From Saposhnikovia divaricata (taxonomy: Eukaryota; Streptophyta; Magnoliopsida; Apiales; Apiaceae), in assembly GCA_036435485.1 (NCBI GenBank), contig CM071597.1, forward strand, positions 53,613,881 to 53,677,880: a stretch of 64,000 nucleotides of DNA, read 5' to 3'. Of this stretch, positions 12,021 to 23,292 are shown piece after piece; within the stretch, counting starts at the first letter, position 1, and every line of letters starts with the position of its first letter. Below the pieces are notes generated by a model. The model saw only the letters and a list, made by a program, of their open reading frames with translations. It was not told where the DNA came from and searched no databases. Made by a program: the position numbers and the translations under genes.

Positions 12021-15000
12021 TTATGACAAGTTAAGCATACCTAGCTCACCTACCAATCTTGTGAAGGTGGATTCATCAAGAGGCTTGGTGAAGATATCTG
12101 CAAGCTGCATTTCACTTGGCACAAAGTGCATTTCTACTGTACCATTCATCACATGTTCTCTAATGAAGTGGTATTTGATGTCAATGTGCTTGGTTCTCGA
12201 ATGTTGCACTGGATTCCCTGTGATGGCAATAGCACTTGTGTTGTCACAGAAAATTGGAATCTTCTCAACTTTTAGACCATAGTCAATAAGTTGATTTCTC
12301 ATCCATAGAATCTGTGCACAACAACTTCCAGCAGCAATGTACTCAGCTTCAGCTGTAGAAGTGGAGACTGAGTTCTGTTTCTTACTGAACCATGAAACAA
12401 GCCTGTTTCCTAGAAATTGACAGGAACCTGTAGTACTTTTCCTATCAACTCTACAACCTGCATAATCTGCATCTGAATAGCCAGTTAGATCAAAACCAGA
12501 TTCTCTTGGGTACCAAATGCCAAGGTTTGGTGTTCCCTTGAGATACCTGAAAATTCTCTTAATAGCTATCAAGTGAGACTTTCTAGGGTCAGCTTGAAAT
12601 ATAGCACAAAGACAAGTAGAAAACATTATATCAGGTCTACTAGCTGTTAGGTATAGAAGTGAACCTACCATGCCTCTATAGCTTGAGATGTCCACAGACT
12701 TTTCCTTAGTATTCAACTCAAGCTTAGTTGCAGTGGCCATAGGTGTTTTGTACAATCCATTAAGTCAAATTTCTTTAAGAGATCATAAATATATTTTGTT
12801 TGACTTATGAAAATGCCCTCATTAACTTGCTTTACTTGTAGGCCAAGAAAGTAAGTTAATTCACCCATCATGCTCATTTCATATCTACTTTGCATAAGTT
12901 TGGCAAACCTTTTGCAAAGCTTCTCATCTGCATACCCAAAAATAATATCATCTACATAAATTTGAACAAGTATTGAAGAGCCATTGATATTCCTATGAAA
13001 TAAGGTTTTATCTACTGTACCTCTAGTGAAGTGATTCTCCAAAAGAAATTGAGATAAATTGTCATACCAGGCTCTTGGTGCTTGCTTCAAACCATAAAGT
13101 GCTTTCATGAGAAGATATACATATTCTGTAAATTCTGGATCCTCAAAGCCAGGAGGTTGATGGACATAGACCTCTTCTTCCAGTTCCCCATTTCGAAAGG
13201 CACTTTTGACATCCATCTGATAGACCTTGAAATTAGCATGTGCTGCATAGGCTAGGAAGATTCTTATTGCCTCAAGTCTTGCCACTGGAGCAAAAGTTTC
13301 ATCAAAATCTATCCCTTCTTCTTGAGAATAGCCCTTTGCCACTAATCTAGCTTTATTCCTTACAATTATGCCATTTTCATCTGTCTTATTCTTGAGAACC
13401 CATTTATTACCTATGACACTTCTATCATCAGGTTTGGGCACAAGCTTCCATACTTTATTTCTTTCAAATTGGTTTAGCTCTTCTTACATTGCTAAGACCC
13501 AATCTGGATCTAGAAGGGCATCTTCCACTTTCTTAGGTTCCTCTTGAGACAGGAAGCTACTGTATAGACATTCTGCTTGAGTGGCCCTTCTAGTTTGGAC
13601 TCTTGAATTTGATTCACCAATGATTAACTCAAATTGGTGATCTCTAGTCCATTTTGTTGCAGGTGGAAGGTTTGATCTTGATGAGGTTGCTTCATTTTCA
13701 TGAGCATGATCATGTTGATTTAGCATTGAATTTTGACCCTGAGAAACTCCCCCTGAGTTTGTTGTCCTTGCTGAATTATGAAGTTGACTGTCAATGGACA
13801 TCATTTTGCCTATCGACGGATGCTTGAGAATCTCTGTCAACGGATGCATCTCTAATATTGTCAACGGATGCTCCAGAATGACTGTCAATGGATGCTTCAT
13901 TTCCAGTGTGAGCATCACTTCTAGTTGGTACAACAACTCTTGGTGGATCTCTGTGGTCATGATCTTCATCTTCCTCATCATCATCATAGTACATTCTTCC
14001 TTCACCTTCTTTCTCAAATTCCAACTTTTCATGGGAGCCTCCATCATTTAGACCTAGTATATTTTGATCATCAAACATAACATGTACAGATTCCATAACA
14101 ATGTTGGTTCTTAGGTTGTAGACTTTATCGGCTTTCCCTACTGCATATCCAACAAAAATAGCTTCCTCTGCCTTTGCTTCAAATTTGCCCAAGTTATCTC
14201 CATGATTCCTTAGCACAAAACACTTACATCCAAAACATGAAGGAAAGCTAAAGTTGGTTTCTTGTTGGTTAACAACTGATAAGGAGTCATTCCTCTAGCT
14301 CGGTTGACCAAGGAAATATTCTGAGTAAAGCATGCAGTGTTGACAGCTTCAGCCCCGAAATATGTTGGTAACCTTGATTCACTTAACATTGTTCTAGCTG
14401 CTTCAATGAGAGTTCTGTTTTTCCTTTCAACAACCCCATTTTGTTGAGGTGTTCTGGCAGCAAAAAACTCATGGACAATTCCATTTTCTTCACATAAAAT
14501 CTTCATTTTGGAATTCTTGAATTCAGTACCATTGTCAATCCTGATTCTTTGTACTCTGTCTTGAGAACCATTGTTTAGTATTCTGAGGTGATTGATGATG
14601 ATTTCACTTGCACAATCCTTGGAGTGCAGGAAGAAGGTCCATGTAAACTTAGAAAAATCATCTACAATCACCAGACAGTATTTCTTCTTTGAAATAGACA
14701 TGACATTTACTGGACCAAATAAGTCCATATGCAGCAATTGAAGAGGCTTAACAATGGATGACTCTGTCTTGCTTTTGAAGTATGATTTCTTTTGTTTCCC
14801 TAATTGGCAGGCATCACACAGTCCATCTCTGACAAATTCCAATTGAGGGATTCCTCTAGCAAGATCCTTTCTTACCAAATCATTCATAACTTTAAAATTC
14901 AAATGTGACAGCTTCTTATGCCATAGCCAACTCTCATCCTTACTTGCTTTGCTGAAGAGACAAGTAATGGATTCTGAGCATGCTGAATTGAAGTCAGCTA

Positions 15001-15430
15001 TGTAAACATTTCCTTTTTTAAAACCTGTCAATACCACATTGTTGTCTTCCTTGGCAGAAACAACACAGGCTTCTTTTGTGAACTTTACTTCATAGTCTAT
15101 TTCACAAATCTGACTGACACTCAGCAAATTGTGCTTCAAACCTTCAACTAAAGCCACTTCTTCAATGATGACATTGTCTTTTGAAATCAGGCCATATCCT
15201 TTAGTATATCCTTTGCTGTCATCTCCGAAGGTAATTCTAGGGCCAGCTCCTTCCTTGAACTCTGTGAGCAGGGTTGAATCTCCTGTCATGTGCCTAGAGC
15301 ATCCACTGTCTAGGTACCATAGATTCCTTCTGTTTCCCTGCACACATTCCAAAAACAAATCAAGTTGATTTTGGTACCCAAGCTTCCTTGGGTCCTTTCT
15401 TGTTAGCCTTTGACTTTGCACTCTTAGCAT
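12021..15430 (-). pseudogene. pol: Copia pol: protease, integrase, RT, RNase H (broken)
   Basis: Domains in order: protease with DSGCSRHMTG; a GAG-pre-integrase segment with HKKLSHL and CDACQLGKQ; an integrase core with HMDLFGPV, DNGTEFKN and QNGVVERKNR supplying the D,D,E residues; RT (13441-12713) with the copia signature YVDDIIFG; and RNase H (12755-12021) with DADYAGC and STAEAEYIAA, ending LGMLNLS and a stop at 12021. Damage seen directly: loss of frame near 14235 (one T short in a T run before GGATGTAAG), a frameshift near 13800, a TAA at 13484 where a Gln codon is expected, and one base missing near 12745. Each break is small, consistent with a relatively young copy. The protein would make cDNA and integrate it; this copy cannot do so alone. 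Confidence 0.9.
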
Positions 15431-16562
15431 TCTTCAACTTAGGTGTAGATGCTTGAGTGATGGGGTTTGACAAATGCTCATTTGCATGAATATTTGATGC
15501 ATGCATTTGTGGAAAATTGGCATACATATTATTCATGCTAGGAATGCTCCATGACATTTGTGGCACATTCACAGATTGAAAATAAGGATTAGACACATAT
15601 GGCATGTTCACATATGGATTTGAAAAACTAGCATTTTGATACAAACCAGGCATTGCAGGCATACATGGTATTGTTTGAGGTACATGAACAGGAGCCTTGT
15701 TGACAATCTTGAAATTAGAAGATAGATGATTGACACTATTACAATTACTACAAGTTTTCCTAGGGGCAAACTTGTCAGGAGAATAATTGTTTTTCTTGTT
15801 GATGCCTATCTTACCATTTCTGTTCTTTTTCTTTTTACCCTCAATTTCTACCTTTTCATTATCTGATTTACCAATAGCCTTTTTGTTATGTAAATCACCT
15901 GCCTTAGCCTTCCCACTAGATTTGGTTTTGCTACTCTCACCACTAACAAAGTTCTTGTTGACTAGACCATACTTGATATCCAGTTTCTTGAGTTCCTTCT
16001 TACTAACAAACTTTTTGTTAGTCGACGGATACCTCTCATCCGTTGATGGTTCATCTGTCAACGGATGATCACTATCCGTTGATTCACAAATAGTCTCTAG
16101 ATCCTCAAGGCCAGGTTCTAGCTCCTTTTTCTTTTGAGTCCAGGTATCCTTCACAAACGATTCTATTCCCTGAACTTCTATTATGTTTTGAGAAATATTC
16201 ATACAACTTTGAAATTTAGCAATTATCCCTTGTTCTTTTTCAAGCTGGTCTTTTAAAATACGTTCTCTTTTTAACATAGCTTCAAGTTCACTTTTAGCAT
16301 TATTGCAATCAACTCTCATTTTCTCAAATTCTAGAAATTGAGCTTCTAGAGCAGCATTTCTATCACTTAAAAACAAATTAGACTCTTTAATCCTATTGTT
16401 CTCTTTAGTAAGTGATTTAAGAGTAACACTCAAGTGATATAGTTCAGTAGACATTTCATCTATAACACTATTACATTCCTCTTTGGTGAGCTCAAAGAGA
16501 TTAGTAGAAAATACCTGATTGCTAGCTGAACTTGCTTCCTGCTCTCCAGAATCAGCCATCAA
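15360..16562 (-). pseudogene. Copia gag C-terminal/linker region
   Basis: This continues the gag frame (same frame as 16614-17759, separated by one TGA at 16614-16616 where a Trp codon is likely). It begins acidic, then forms a long predicted coiled coil (around LYHLSVTLKSLTKENNRIK), then a basic Lys-rich stretch. A degenerate knuckle reads CSNCNSVNHLSSNF, in which the last Cys of CCHC is Phe. A Met/Asn/Pro-rich segment follows, and near 15375 the frame shifts into protease. Three perfect ATCCGTTGA-type motifs sit in its coding sequence (16038, 16058, 16074). Confidence 0.75.
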
Positions 16563-16613
16563 TGCAAGTTTGACAAACTCAACATCATCATCAGAATGAT
16601 TGTCATCAGCAGC

Positions 16614-17759
16614 TCAGTCATACTCTTGGGTCAAGAATGCCTTTCCTTTCTGTCTGAGAAGATCAAAATATTTCTTCTTGTAGTCAACAGTCTCAGTTGA
16701 CTTTCCTTTGTTCTCAGATCTAGGTTTCCTGCATTCACTTATCATGTGACCAGCAATTCCACAATTGTAGCATTTAATTTTGGATTTATCCACATAGTTG
16801 TTTGTGGAAAAATCCTTGTCAAATGGCTTGGCCACCCCAGAGTTTCTCTTGAATTTCAGCTTAAAGAATCTCCTAGACAGAAAAGCTAAGTGCTCATCTA
16901 TCTCATCCAATTCATCCTGCTGAAGGACATTCAATTCCTCAGACACCTTTTCCTTGCTCCTGCTTGATTCTGCTCTACCTTTACAAACCTCCTTGTTTGG
17001 TGTAGAATAAGCAGCTTCTGTCCTTTCCTCCTTCTGCTCCAAGTTGGCAACAAGTGCAACTGACCCACTTTTCTTTTGGGACTTCTCAATCTCTTCATCC
17101 TGCTCCATTTCCAGCTCATATGTCTTCAAAGTTCCATAGAGCCTTTCAAGAGTAAATGTCTTGTACTCTTGAGTGTTTCTTAGAGAAACAGTCATTGGCT
17201 TCCATTCCTTGGGCAGTGATCTCAGAAATTTGAGATTGGAATCTTTAACTTGATAAATTCTTCCATACAGTTTCAAACCATTTAGTAGCTTTTGAAATCT
17301 ACTAAATGTATCATTCAATGTTTCTCCACTCTTAAAATGGAAATGTTCATACTGTTGGATTAGTAGTTGCATCTTGTTTTTCCTCACCTGTTCTGTTCCT
17401 TTACAAAGGGTTTGAACAGTGTCCCATACTTCGTTGGAGGTAGTACAGTTAATAACATTGTCAACCATGTCTGTTTCTAGACCATTGAACAGTATATTAA
17501 AGGTCTTTTTTTCTTTGTGGACTTCTGTAATATCTTCAAGACTCCATTCAGAAACAGGTTTGGGAATGAGAGTGTCAGGCACATCTTCAGCCAGGCCAAC
17601 TCTTGTTGCAGTCTTCATTGGAACGTGAGGACCCTTGTCGATGCAATCCACAAAACCCTCATCAATAGACAAGAGATGTAGACGCATTTTTACTTTCCAG
17701 TGAAAGTAATTCTCTCTATCAAGAACTGGTATCTTTACTCCATAATCCTTCTTAGACAT
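16614..17759 (-). CDS. gag: Copia Gag (nucleocapsid-type, N-terminal part)
   Basis: A 381-codon open frame starting 45 bases inside the primer-binding site, the usual place for gag. It begins MSKKDYGVKIPVLDREN with FHWKVKMRLHLLS, the start of the UBN2/DUF4219-type Gag of plant copia elements. The body carries the conserved FNILFNGL and LIQQYEHFHFKSGE segments, and near residue 335 a clear CCHC zinc knuckle, CYNCGIAGHMISEC. Gag packages element RNA into virus-like particles in the cytoplasm. The frame closes at a TGA (16614-16616), beyond which the same frame stays open, so the stop is most simply a nonsense mutation in a longer Gag-Pol frame. Confidence 0.85.
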   Translation of the reverse strand: MSKKDYGVKIPVLDRENYFHWKVKMRLHLLSIDEGFVDCIDKGPHVPMKTATRVGLAEDVPDTLIPKPVSEWSLEDITEVHKEKKTFNILFNGLETDMVDNVINCTTSNEVWDTVQTLCKGTEQVRKNKMQLLIQQYEHFHFKSGETLNDTFSRFQKLLNGLKLYGRIYQVKDSNLKFLRSLPKEWKPMTVSLRNTQEYKTFTLERLYGTLKTYELEMEQDEEIEKSQKKSGSVALVANLEQKEERTEAAYSTPNKEVCKGRAESSRSKEKVSEELNVLQQDELDEIDEHLAFLSRRFFKLKFKRNSGVAKPFDKDFSTNNYVDKSKIKCYNCGIAGHMISECRKPRSENKGKSTETVDYKKKYFDLLRQKGKAFLTQEYD

Positions 17760-17804
17760 GTTGGAAGTGTGTTGATCTTTAAACTTTAAATATATTAGAA
17801 GCTC

Positions 17805-17816
17805 GCTCTGATACCA
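17805..17816 (-). promoter_or_regulatory. Primer-binding site, initiator tRNA-Met type
   Basis: The minus strand reads TGGTATCAGAGC two bases inside the 5' LTR. This is the standard plant copia primer site complementary to the 3' end of tRNA-Met. Confidence 0.92.
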
Positions 17817-17818
17817 AT

Positions 17819-18829
17819 TGTTATTCCCACATTACACACTTGTATAATTGTAGAAGGGGGGGTTGAATACAATTCTTGATATTTATAAATTTCTGATAAG
17901 AACTCCAGAAATCTATACTTAGATAATTGCTGTAAAAAGATTAACGCACAAACACATAAAAATCAGGTGGTTAAATGCACAATCTGAAGCTTTTATTCGA
18001 AGAAAACTCTGTGATACAAATGTACACAGCTTCTGTTTTACAGCTCTTTGATTTCTAAGGATATTCAATAAAAACCTTAAGCAAATGTATCTGTTTTCTT
18101 GGCTTCTAAAGAGTTGCTGCACTTGGTTATAAATCCAAAGTTTACAAGTACTACAGGAATAAGATAATATTAATCTAATTCAAGTTGACTTGCTACTACA
18201 CTCCAAATACACATGTAGCCGAAAGGTTGTCCTTGTGAACAGACATGTCTCATGCACCTTTCTTGTATTCATAGTGTAAACGGAATGCTTCTTTCTTCTG
18301 TGTTTCCAAAGTATGGCTGCCATACTGCTTTTTTTATCTACTATCAACCCATGTGATCTGTCAGTCAAACCTGTCCTTATCAACTGCTAATCCCCAGCTT
18401 AGCATAGAAGTAAGTGTCAATGATTATCCGTTGACATTGTACACTGACATCCGTTGATGATATATTGAGTTGTATCCGTTGATATTGAGATTTGAGCTGT
18501 ATCCGTTGATAGAGTGGATTTGAGTTATATCTGTTGATAGAGTTTTGTCTTCATCCGTTGATACACTTTCACTTAGACAGAATTACATAGCATAGCTTAT
18601 TTACAATTGGCTACCCTATTCTGCCTATCCATTGATGGTCAACATGACTGTGGATAAAAACACTATCAACTGATAACATAGAGATACTGCAGTATGCTAC
18701 AAAACCTCACCCGTTGATGAGCTACCTGTCAACGGATAGAGTTATAAATCCTCATCCGTTGACAGCTACAAAACCTTAAACAATTTGATTGATTGTGAAG
18801 TTATCATCAAGTACAACATATTCCTAACA
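17819..18829 (-). repeat. 5' LTR of the copia element
   Basis: 1011 bp, paired with 5930-6940. It is followed on the right by the CTTTT target duplication (18830-18834). Seven of the nine ATCCGTTGA-type motifs of the other LTR are intact here; one reads ATCTGTTGA and one ACCCGTTGA. Confidence 0.95.
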
Positions 18830-20205
18830 CTTTTACTGACTTCCCGTGCTTCTCTCCAGTCATGTAACAGGTTCCTTGCTGCAGCTAGAACTCCAAAAAC
18901 TGATCCATTAACTCTCTCCCACACCCACTTATTCCTCCTACTCCAAATACTCCAACAAATCATACCAATTAGCACACATTAATTTATTGAACAAACTGCA
19001 AAACATCTACTAAGCACCTCAAACGTAGATTCCATCGGGTCAAAATGAACCACATTCTTAACTTCTGAATTCTGCCATACAGTTTTAGCAAAATCACACC
19101 CAAAAAGGACATGACCATCAGTCTCGATTTCATTATGACACCAAGGACAATAAACACTAACCTCAACACGCTTCATAGCCAAATCATTTGTAGTTGGTAA
19201 GCACCCTCGACACACCTCCACAGAAAACTAATCACCTTACCAGGCATCTTCAATGACCATAACCTATTCCAGAACCTCGCATGATTACTAACCAACTCAC
19301 CAGTCAACCCTCTGTAACAGCTTCTTACCGTTAAAACCCCACTATCATCTCTTATCCAAAACCATGAATCCTCCTTATCCTCCATTGGAATTGGGATACG
19401 CTTAATAAGTTCAACATCTCTATCATTACATATATCTCGAATAACCTCTAAATCCCAGTGCTTTTTCTCCATGTCCATGAAACTATCAACCGTAATGTTT
19501 CCAAGCTGTGAAGGCATAACTGTAGACATGAAACCACTATCGGAATCTGGCAACCGCTGAACATCCCAAACCTTATTAGAACCTCCATTTCCAATCTTTC
19601 TTCTACATCCCATCTTAATCGCCTCTTGTGCACTGACAATACTCCGCCATACAAAACTAGGATTAACTCCTACCCCTGCATCTAAAAAATCCGTATTAGG
19701 GAAATAGCGAGCCTTTATTATTGCATACACCAACGTATTATCTTTATTAAGAATCCTCCAACCCTGCTTAGCCAACATAGCCACATTAAAATTCTTCAGA
19801 TTTTTCATCCCCAAACCACCACCACATTTTGGAACACATAATTTATCCCACGCCATCCAGCTAATCCCTTTACCATTCGCACCTCTCCCCCACTAAAACC
19901 CATTTATTAACTTCTCTATAGCCTCACATACACCATTTGGAATCGAAAAAATAGAATCCAGAAATTTGGAATTTTTTACGCAGCCGATTTCAACAACGTA
20001 ATCTTACCAGCTCTTGAAATTTCTTTATTCATCCACCCCTGCAATTTATTCCTCACTCGGTCTGTTAAAAAACCAAAAACTTCAGATTTATGCTTTCCAA
20101 TGTACATAGGCATTCCAAGATACGATCATGGTTTACTAACCTCACCAACCTCCAAACTTTCAAAGACTATTTTTCTATCTGCAGCACCTGTATTCGGACT
20201 AAATA
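18830..20205 (-). pseudogene. L1-type LINE ORF2: RT C-terminal part and zf-RVT domain
   Basis: Upstream part of the LINE split by the copia element. From about 20190 downward, with several stops, the minus strand encodes the end of the RT/thumb region (SYLGMPMYIGKHKS, KLQGWMNKEISRAGKI). A 227-codon open frame follows (19856-19173; MAWDKLCVPKCGGGLGMKNL, FVWRSI, NRLWSLKMPGKVISFLWR), then the zf-RVT domain with CPWCHNEIETDGHVLFGCDFA (19221-18979). The reading then runs through WSIWSRRNKWVWE to 18830 and resumes at 5929 in the RNase H domain. The element is 5'-truncated: no apurinic endonuclease and no RT active site are present. Several stops and frameshifts mark it as dead before or after the copia insertion. 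Confidence 0.85.
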
Positions 20206-22161
20206 CAATAATATAAGTTTAATAGGTATAATTTATGACTAATTAAAATGTTAAGTTATTTTTATAAAAAATTCAAAAATGTGAAAAATCAAGAAAACTA
20301 TTTTGAAGTTTCTGAGCGAAAATTTTTCCTCCTGGTATTATAATATATATAGATAGATAGATTGCACTTAAATACCAAATTGCATATAGTGAATATAATA
20401 TTTATTGTTTTCAGTTGAAACCAAAGGAGGTAAGAAAGTAAAATGAAAAGAAGAAGTGATTAGGGAAGATAAAAGGAAGAAGCTCAAACCTAAGGAAGAA
20501 GAATGAGAAAATTATCAAATGACTTAGAATAGAATATAGCAAACAATTTAGTAATTAATAAGAATGTAACGTTATTGACTGTATGTAAACTAGCTTTATA
20601 GCCCGTGCAAGGCACGGACATGCGCTAGATGGTGTAAATTGTTAAATTCAGTTATTTGTGATATCTTTTCTAAAGACCATGCCTTGCACTTTAAATCATA
20701 TTTGATTATGTTTGTGTTGATATAATAGTCATTATAACACTCTAAAGTGCCAAAGTATAGGCTCTCTGAGAAAAAGTATCCAATAAGAAAGAAAAAAAAT
20801 TTGTAACTTAACGACTTTATACATTACGTACTTGTATATGCTCATGTAATGCACATATATGAAATCTTAAAGAGTGTGAGTACTTTGTCTCTATTCTAAT
20901 TTTGCAGAAAATGCTTCCAGTGAGGTAATAACTCTAATTATAACTATAATTCTGAGGAGTCCCTTCACAACATCCCAAATATCTTTCCAGCAAATTTGTA
21001 TTGCATACAGATTTTTTTTATTACCAGACCTGCAAAAGAAAATTGCAGGTAGAGGGGAGAAAAGAAAGATGAATGAGCTAGGACAACAATTGAAAATATA
21101 GATTGGCTTGTCCTGATTCTGTAAACTATTATTATATACATTGTTGTTTAACTACTAACTTGAATTATAAGCTGATATTATGTATCACACTTGAATATTT
21201 GACAATTGTAAATTTTGTTATAGTTTTTGTAATCGCCTCGATATTTATCATGCATTGGTGGTTATATAAATTTCAATTCTGATATATGTATGCTTTTATT
21301 ATGATCATATTTTGCTTTTGGATAATCTCCTTAATGTGCTATAGGCTTAGTTCATTGCTTTAGTAATTTCAATTGATGTTTTAATCATTTTTATAATTTG
21401 TTCGTTTATAATTTTAAGTTTCCTTTATATAGTTATGTCGCTGCATTATAAATGTGTTTAATTGCATTTTATATTTTCTTTGTTTTATAATTGCATTTTA
21501 TAATATGTAAGGAAAATAAGATGGATAAGTACATCATAGTGTTATGCAAAAAATCTGCACAACACCCCGAGTGAATATCGCTGAGATAAACAGAATTGTC
21601 CTTGGTTTTTGGATAATTGGACAGGTACGACAGTCGTAGCTACCTCCTACCAGCTGCGCCTGAGAGTAAGGTATGGTGTTTGAGGGCTGAGTCGACAAGG
21701 TCACCGGACAGAAATGGCAGCCAAAATCTGGCCAAAACGTGTCCGGAAAAAGATCACCGAGGTTACACTTGCCTTATGTGTAAAAGAGTGAAAAAAATGG
21801 AACCCCTTGCCAATTGCCTACATATCCTATTTATAGGAATCAAGCCCCAATGTAGTTCTTTTAGGTTAAAACTCTCTCTTTGGACCAGGCCTTGTGATTA
21901 TATAAATCAAAGCCCATCTGTACCAATTGATCCAGCTGCTCATGCTTGAGCTCCAAGTAACCCGGTTCGAGTATGACTCCCAAACTCATAAATCCACAAA
22001 TATTTATATAAAAATCCATATATATCCAACCTATATTAAGTTTATCACGTTTATGATGATTAAATCCTGGTTAAACTCCATTTAATTAAGATATTTTCGT
22101 GCTCCTACAAAATAGGAACAAGAGTCCTTATTAGAATTACCTTCTGTTCATCATAAGTGGA
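20206..22161. other. Intergenic repeat debris
   Basis: No gene supported. A short imperfect palindrome at about 20600-20620 (CCCGTGCAAGGCACGG) is a word often seen at the ends of dispersed plant repeats. The GC-richer stretch 21600-21960 has an open frame of 110 codons with no recognisable domain. Its abrupt change in composition suggests transposable-element origin. Confidence 0.4.
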
Positions 22162-22310
22162 GCTACGGCAGTGCTCCTACCCCCCAGCTACGGCTACGTT
22201 CCTACCCCCCAGCTACGGCTACGTTCCTACCCTTTCAGCTACAACTGCACTCGTACCTAAGAGCTACGTGTGCACTCGTACCTCACAGCCACCTCCGCAT
22301 CCGTATCTCT
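22162..22310 (+). repeat. 25-bp minisatellite, about six units
   Basis: Tandem units of the form AGCTACGGCTACGTTCCTAC followed by CCCCC. The first three are almost identical and the last three increasingly diverged. They lie in GC-richer repeat debris. Confidence 0.8.
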
Positions 22311-22409
22311 CTCCATCAATCATAAAACCTAGCCTACTCAAATAGGGCCCATCAGGCCCATGGGCCTTAAATTATACCCATGTGAAATTTTGGGCACAAC
22401 ACATAGGTT

Positions 22410-22641
22410 CTGAACAGTGATCCTGGAATTGCTTCTTCGATATTTGGCATCACTAGAATTGAAGACCAAATTCAGTGGAAGTATGTTCAGCGGTAGATAT
22501 TTTGAAGACCAGATTTCAGTGGTAGTATGTTCAGTGAAAATTTACATCGGTGGTAGTTTAGTGAGAATTGTATCCGTGGTTGTATCATGTCTGGCCTTAT
22601 GGCTTATTGTAATAAAATCTTTGCCTATATAAAAAAAAAGA
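22410..22641 (+). mobile_element. Possible LINE 3' end
   Basis: The stretch ends with a GT-rich segment containing CTGGCCTTATGGCTTATTG, an AATAAA at 22611-22616 and an A run of about nine at 22631. This is the layout of a non-LTR element 3' UTR and tail. No ORF2 domain remains, so the call rests only on the tail. Confidence 0.35.
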
Positions 22642-23287
22642 GTATAGCATCGTAGTTTTGATCGACTTGTGACAACCTGGGTCAAATTTCTAGTATTTTT
22701 CGAAAATTAGGTCAAGTCTAAGACTCGATGACCAACCAGAAATCAATTTTAAAAAATTAGCAAATTTAGTATACATTAGTTATTAACTTAGTTATGAATT
22801 TAGTATACATTAGTTATTAAATTAGTTTTAAATTCTCCCTCACCCCGAAATTTATTGAGAATAAATACTCATTGTAAGGCATAGAAGCCTACATATTAAA
22901 AAAAAGCTTAGTTTTAAGGTCTCAAACACAATATTTCTAACGATGAGATGCTATAACATTTTATTTTATTCAAACAACTTATTTGTGAAACCCATAAACA
23001 AATTTATTAAACTCGTTAACGACAATGTACCTCTAGCCGGGTAGGTTCTAATACCACATGCGATAATTTTGTAGTAAAAAGTAGTAAATAACACACTTTA
23101 AATTTTGTTAGGTATTACGTGTGATCCTATAGTTGAATTTTTTTATTTTTAAATCAAATTTATACATAAATTTTTTAAAGTAGATTACCCCTTTTAGTTT
23201 TTTGTTTGTTTTGATAGTGGTATATTTTAAATATTATCTAGGAATTAGATTTTTTAATTAATTTTTAAAAATACTCAATTAGCTGAG
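22642..23287. other. AT-rich intergenic DNA
   Basis: No gene recognised. A direct repeat of TTTAGTATACATTAGTTATT occurs at about 22767 and 22799. The segment ends at the GTGGC target duplication of the gypsy element. Confidence 0.45.
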
Positions 23288-23292
23288 GTGGC

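Larger units (their letters stand above)
5930..18829 (-). mobile_element. Complete Ty1/copia LTR retrotransposon, SIRE-like, inside a LINE
   Basis: A 12,900-bp element read on the minus strand. Both LTRs are 1011 bp, start TGTTATTCCC and end TTCCTAACA on the plus strand, and differ at about 23 sites by eye (about 2.3%). The flanks carry a perfect 5-bp target duplication CTTTT (5925-5929 and 18830-18834). The primer site at 17805-17816 matches the tRNA-Met 3' end, and a polypurine tract lies at 6941-6953. The order gag, protease, integrase, RT, RNase H is that of copia. About 1 kb LTRs, total size and a 4.4-kb extra coding region downstream of pol fit the SIRE/Maximus lineage (an inference). 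Nonsense codons and frameshifts in gag-pol and ORF3 make this copy non-autonomous. The insertion split an L1-type LINE. Confidence 0.95.

Noticed and set aside
5450..20230. Target-site duplication for the LINE
   Set aside because: TAAGTATAA-like words occur near both ends but do not match well enough to claim.
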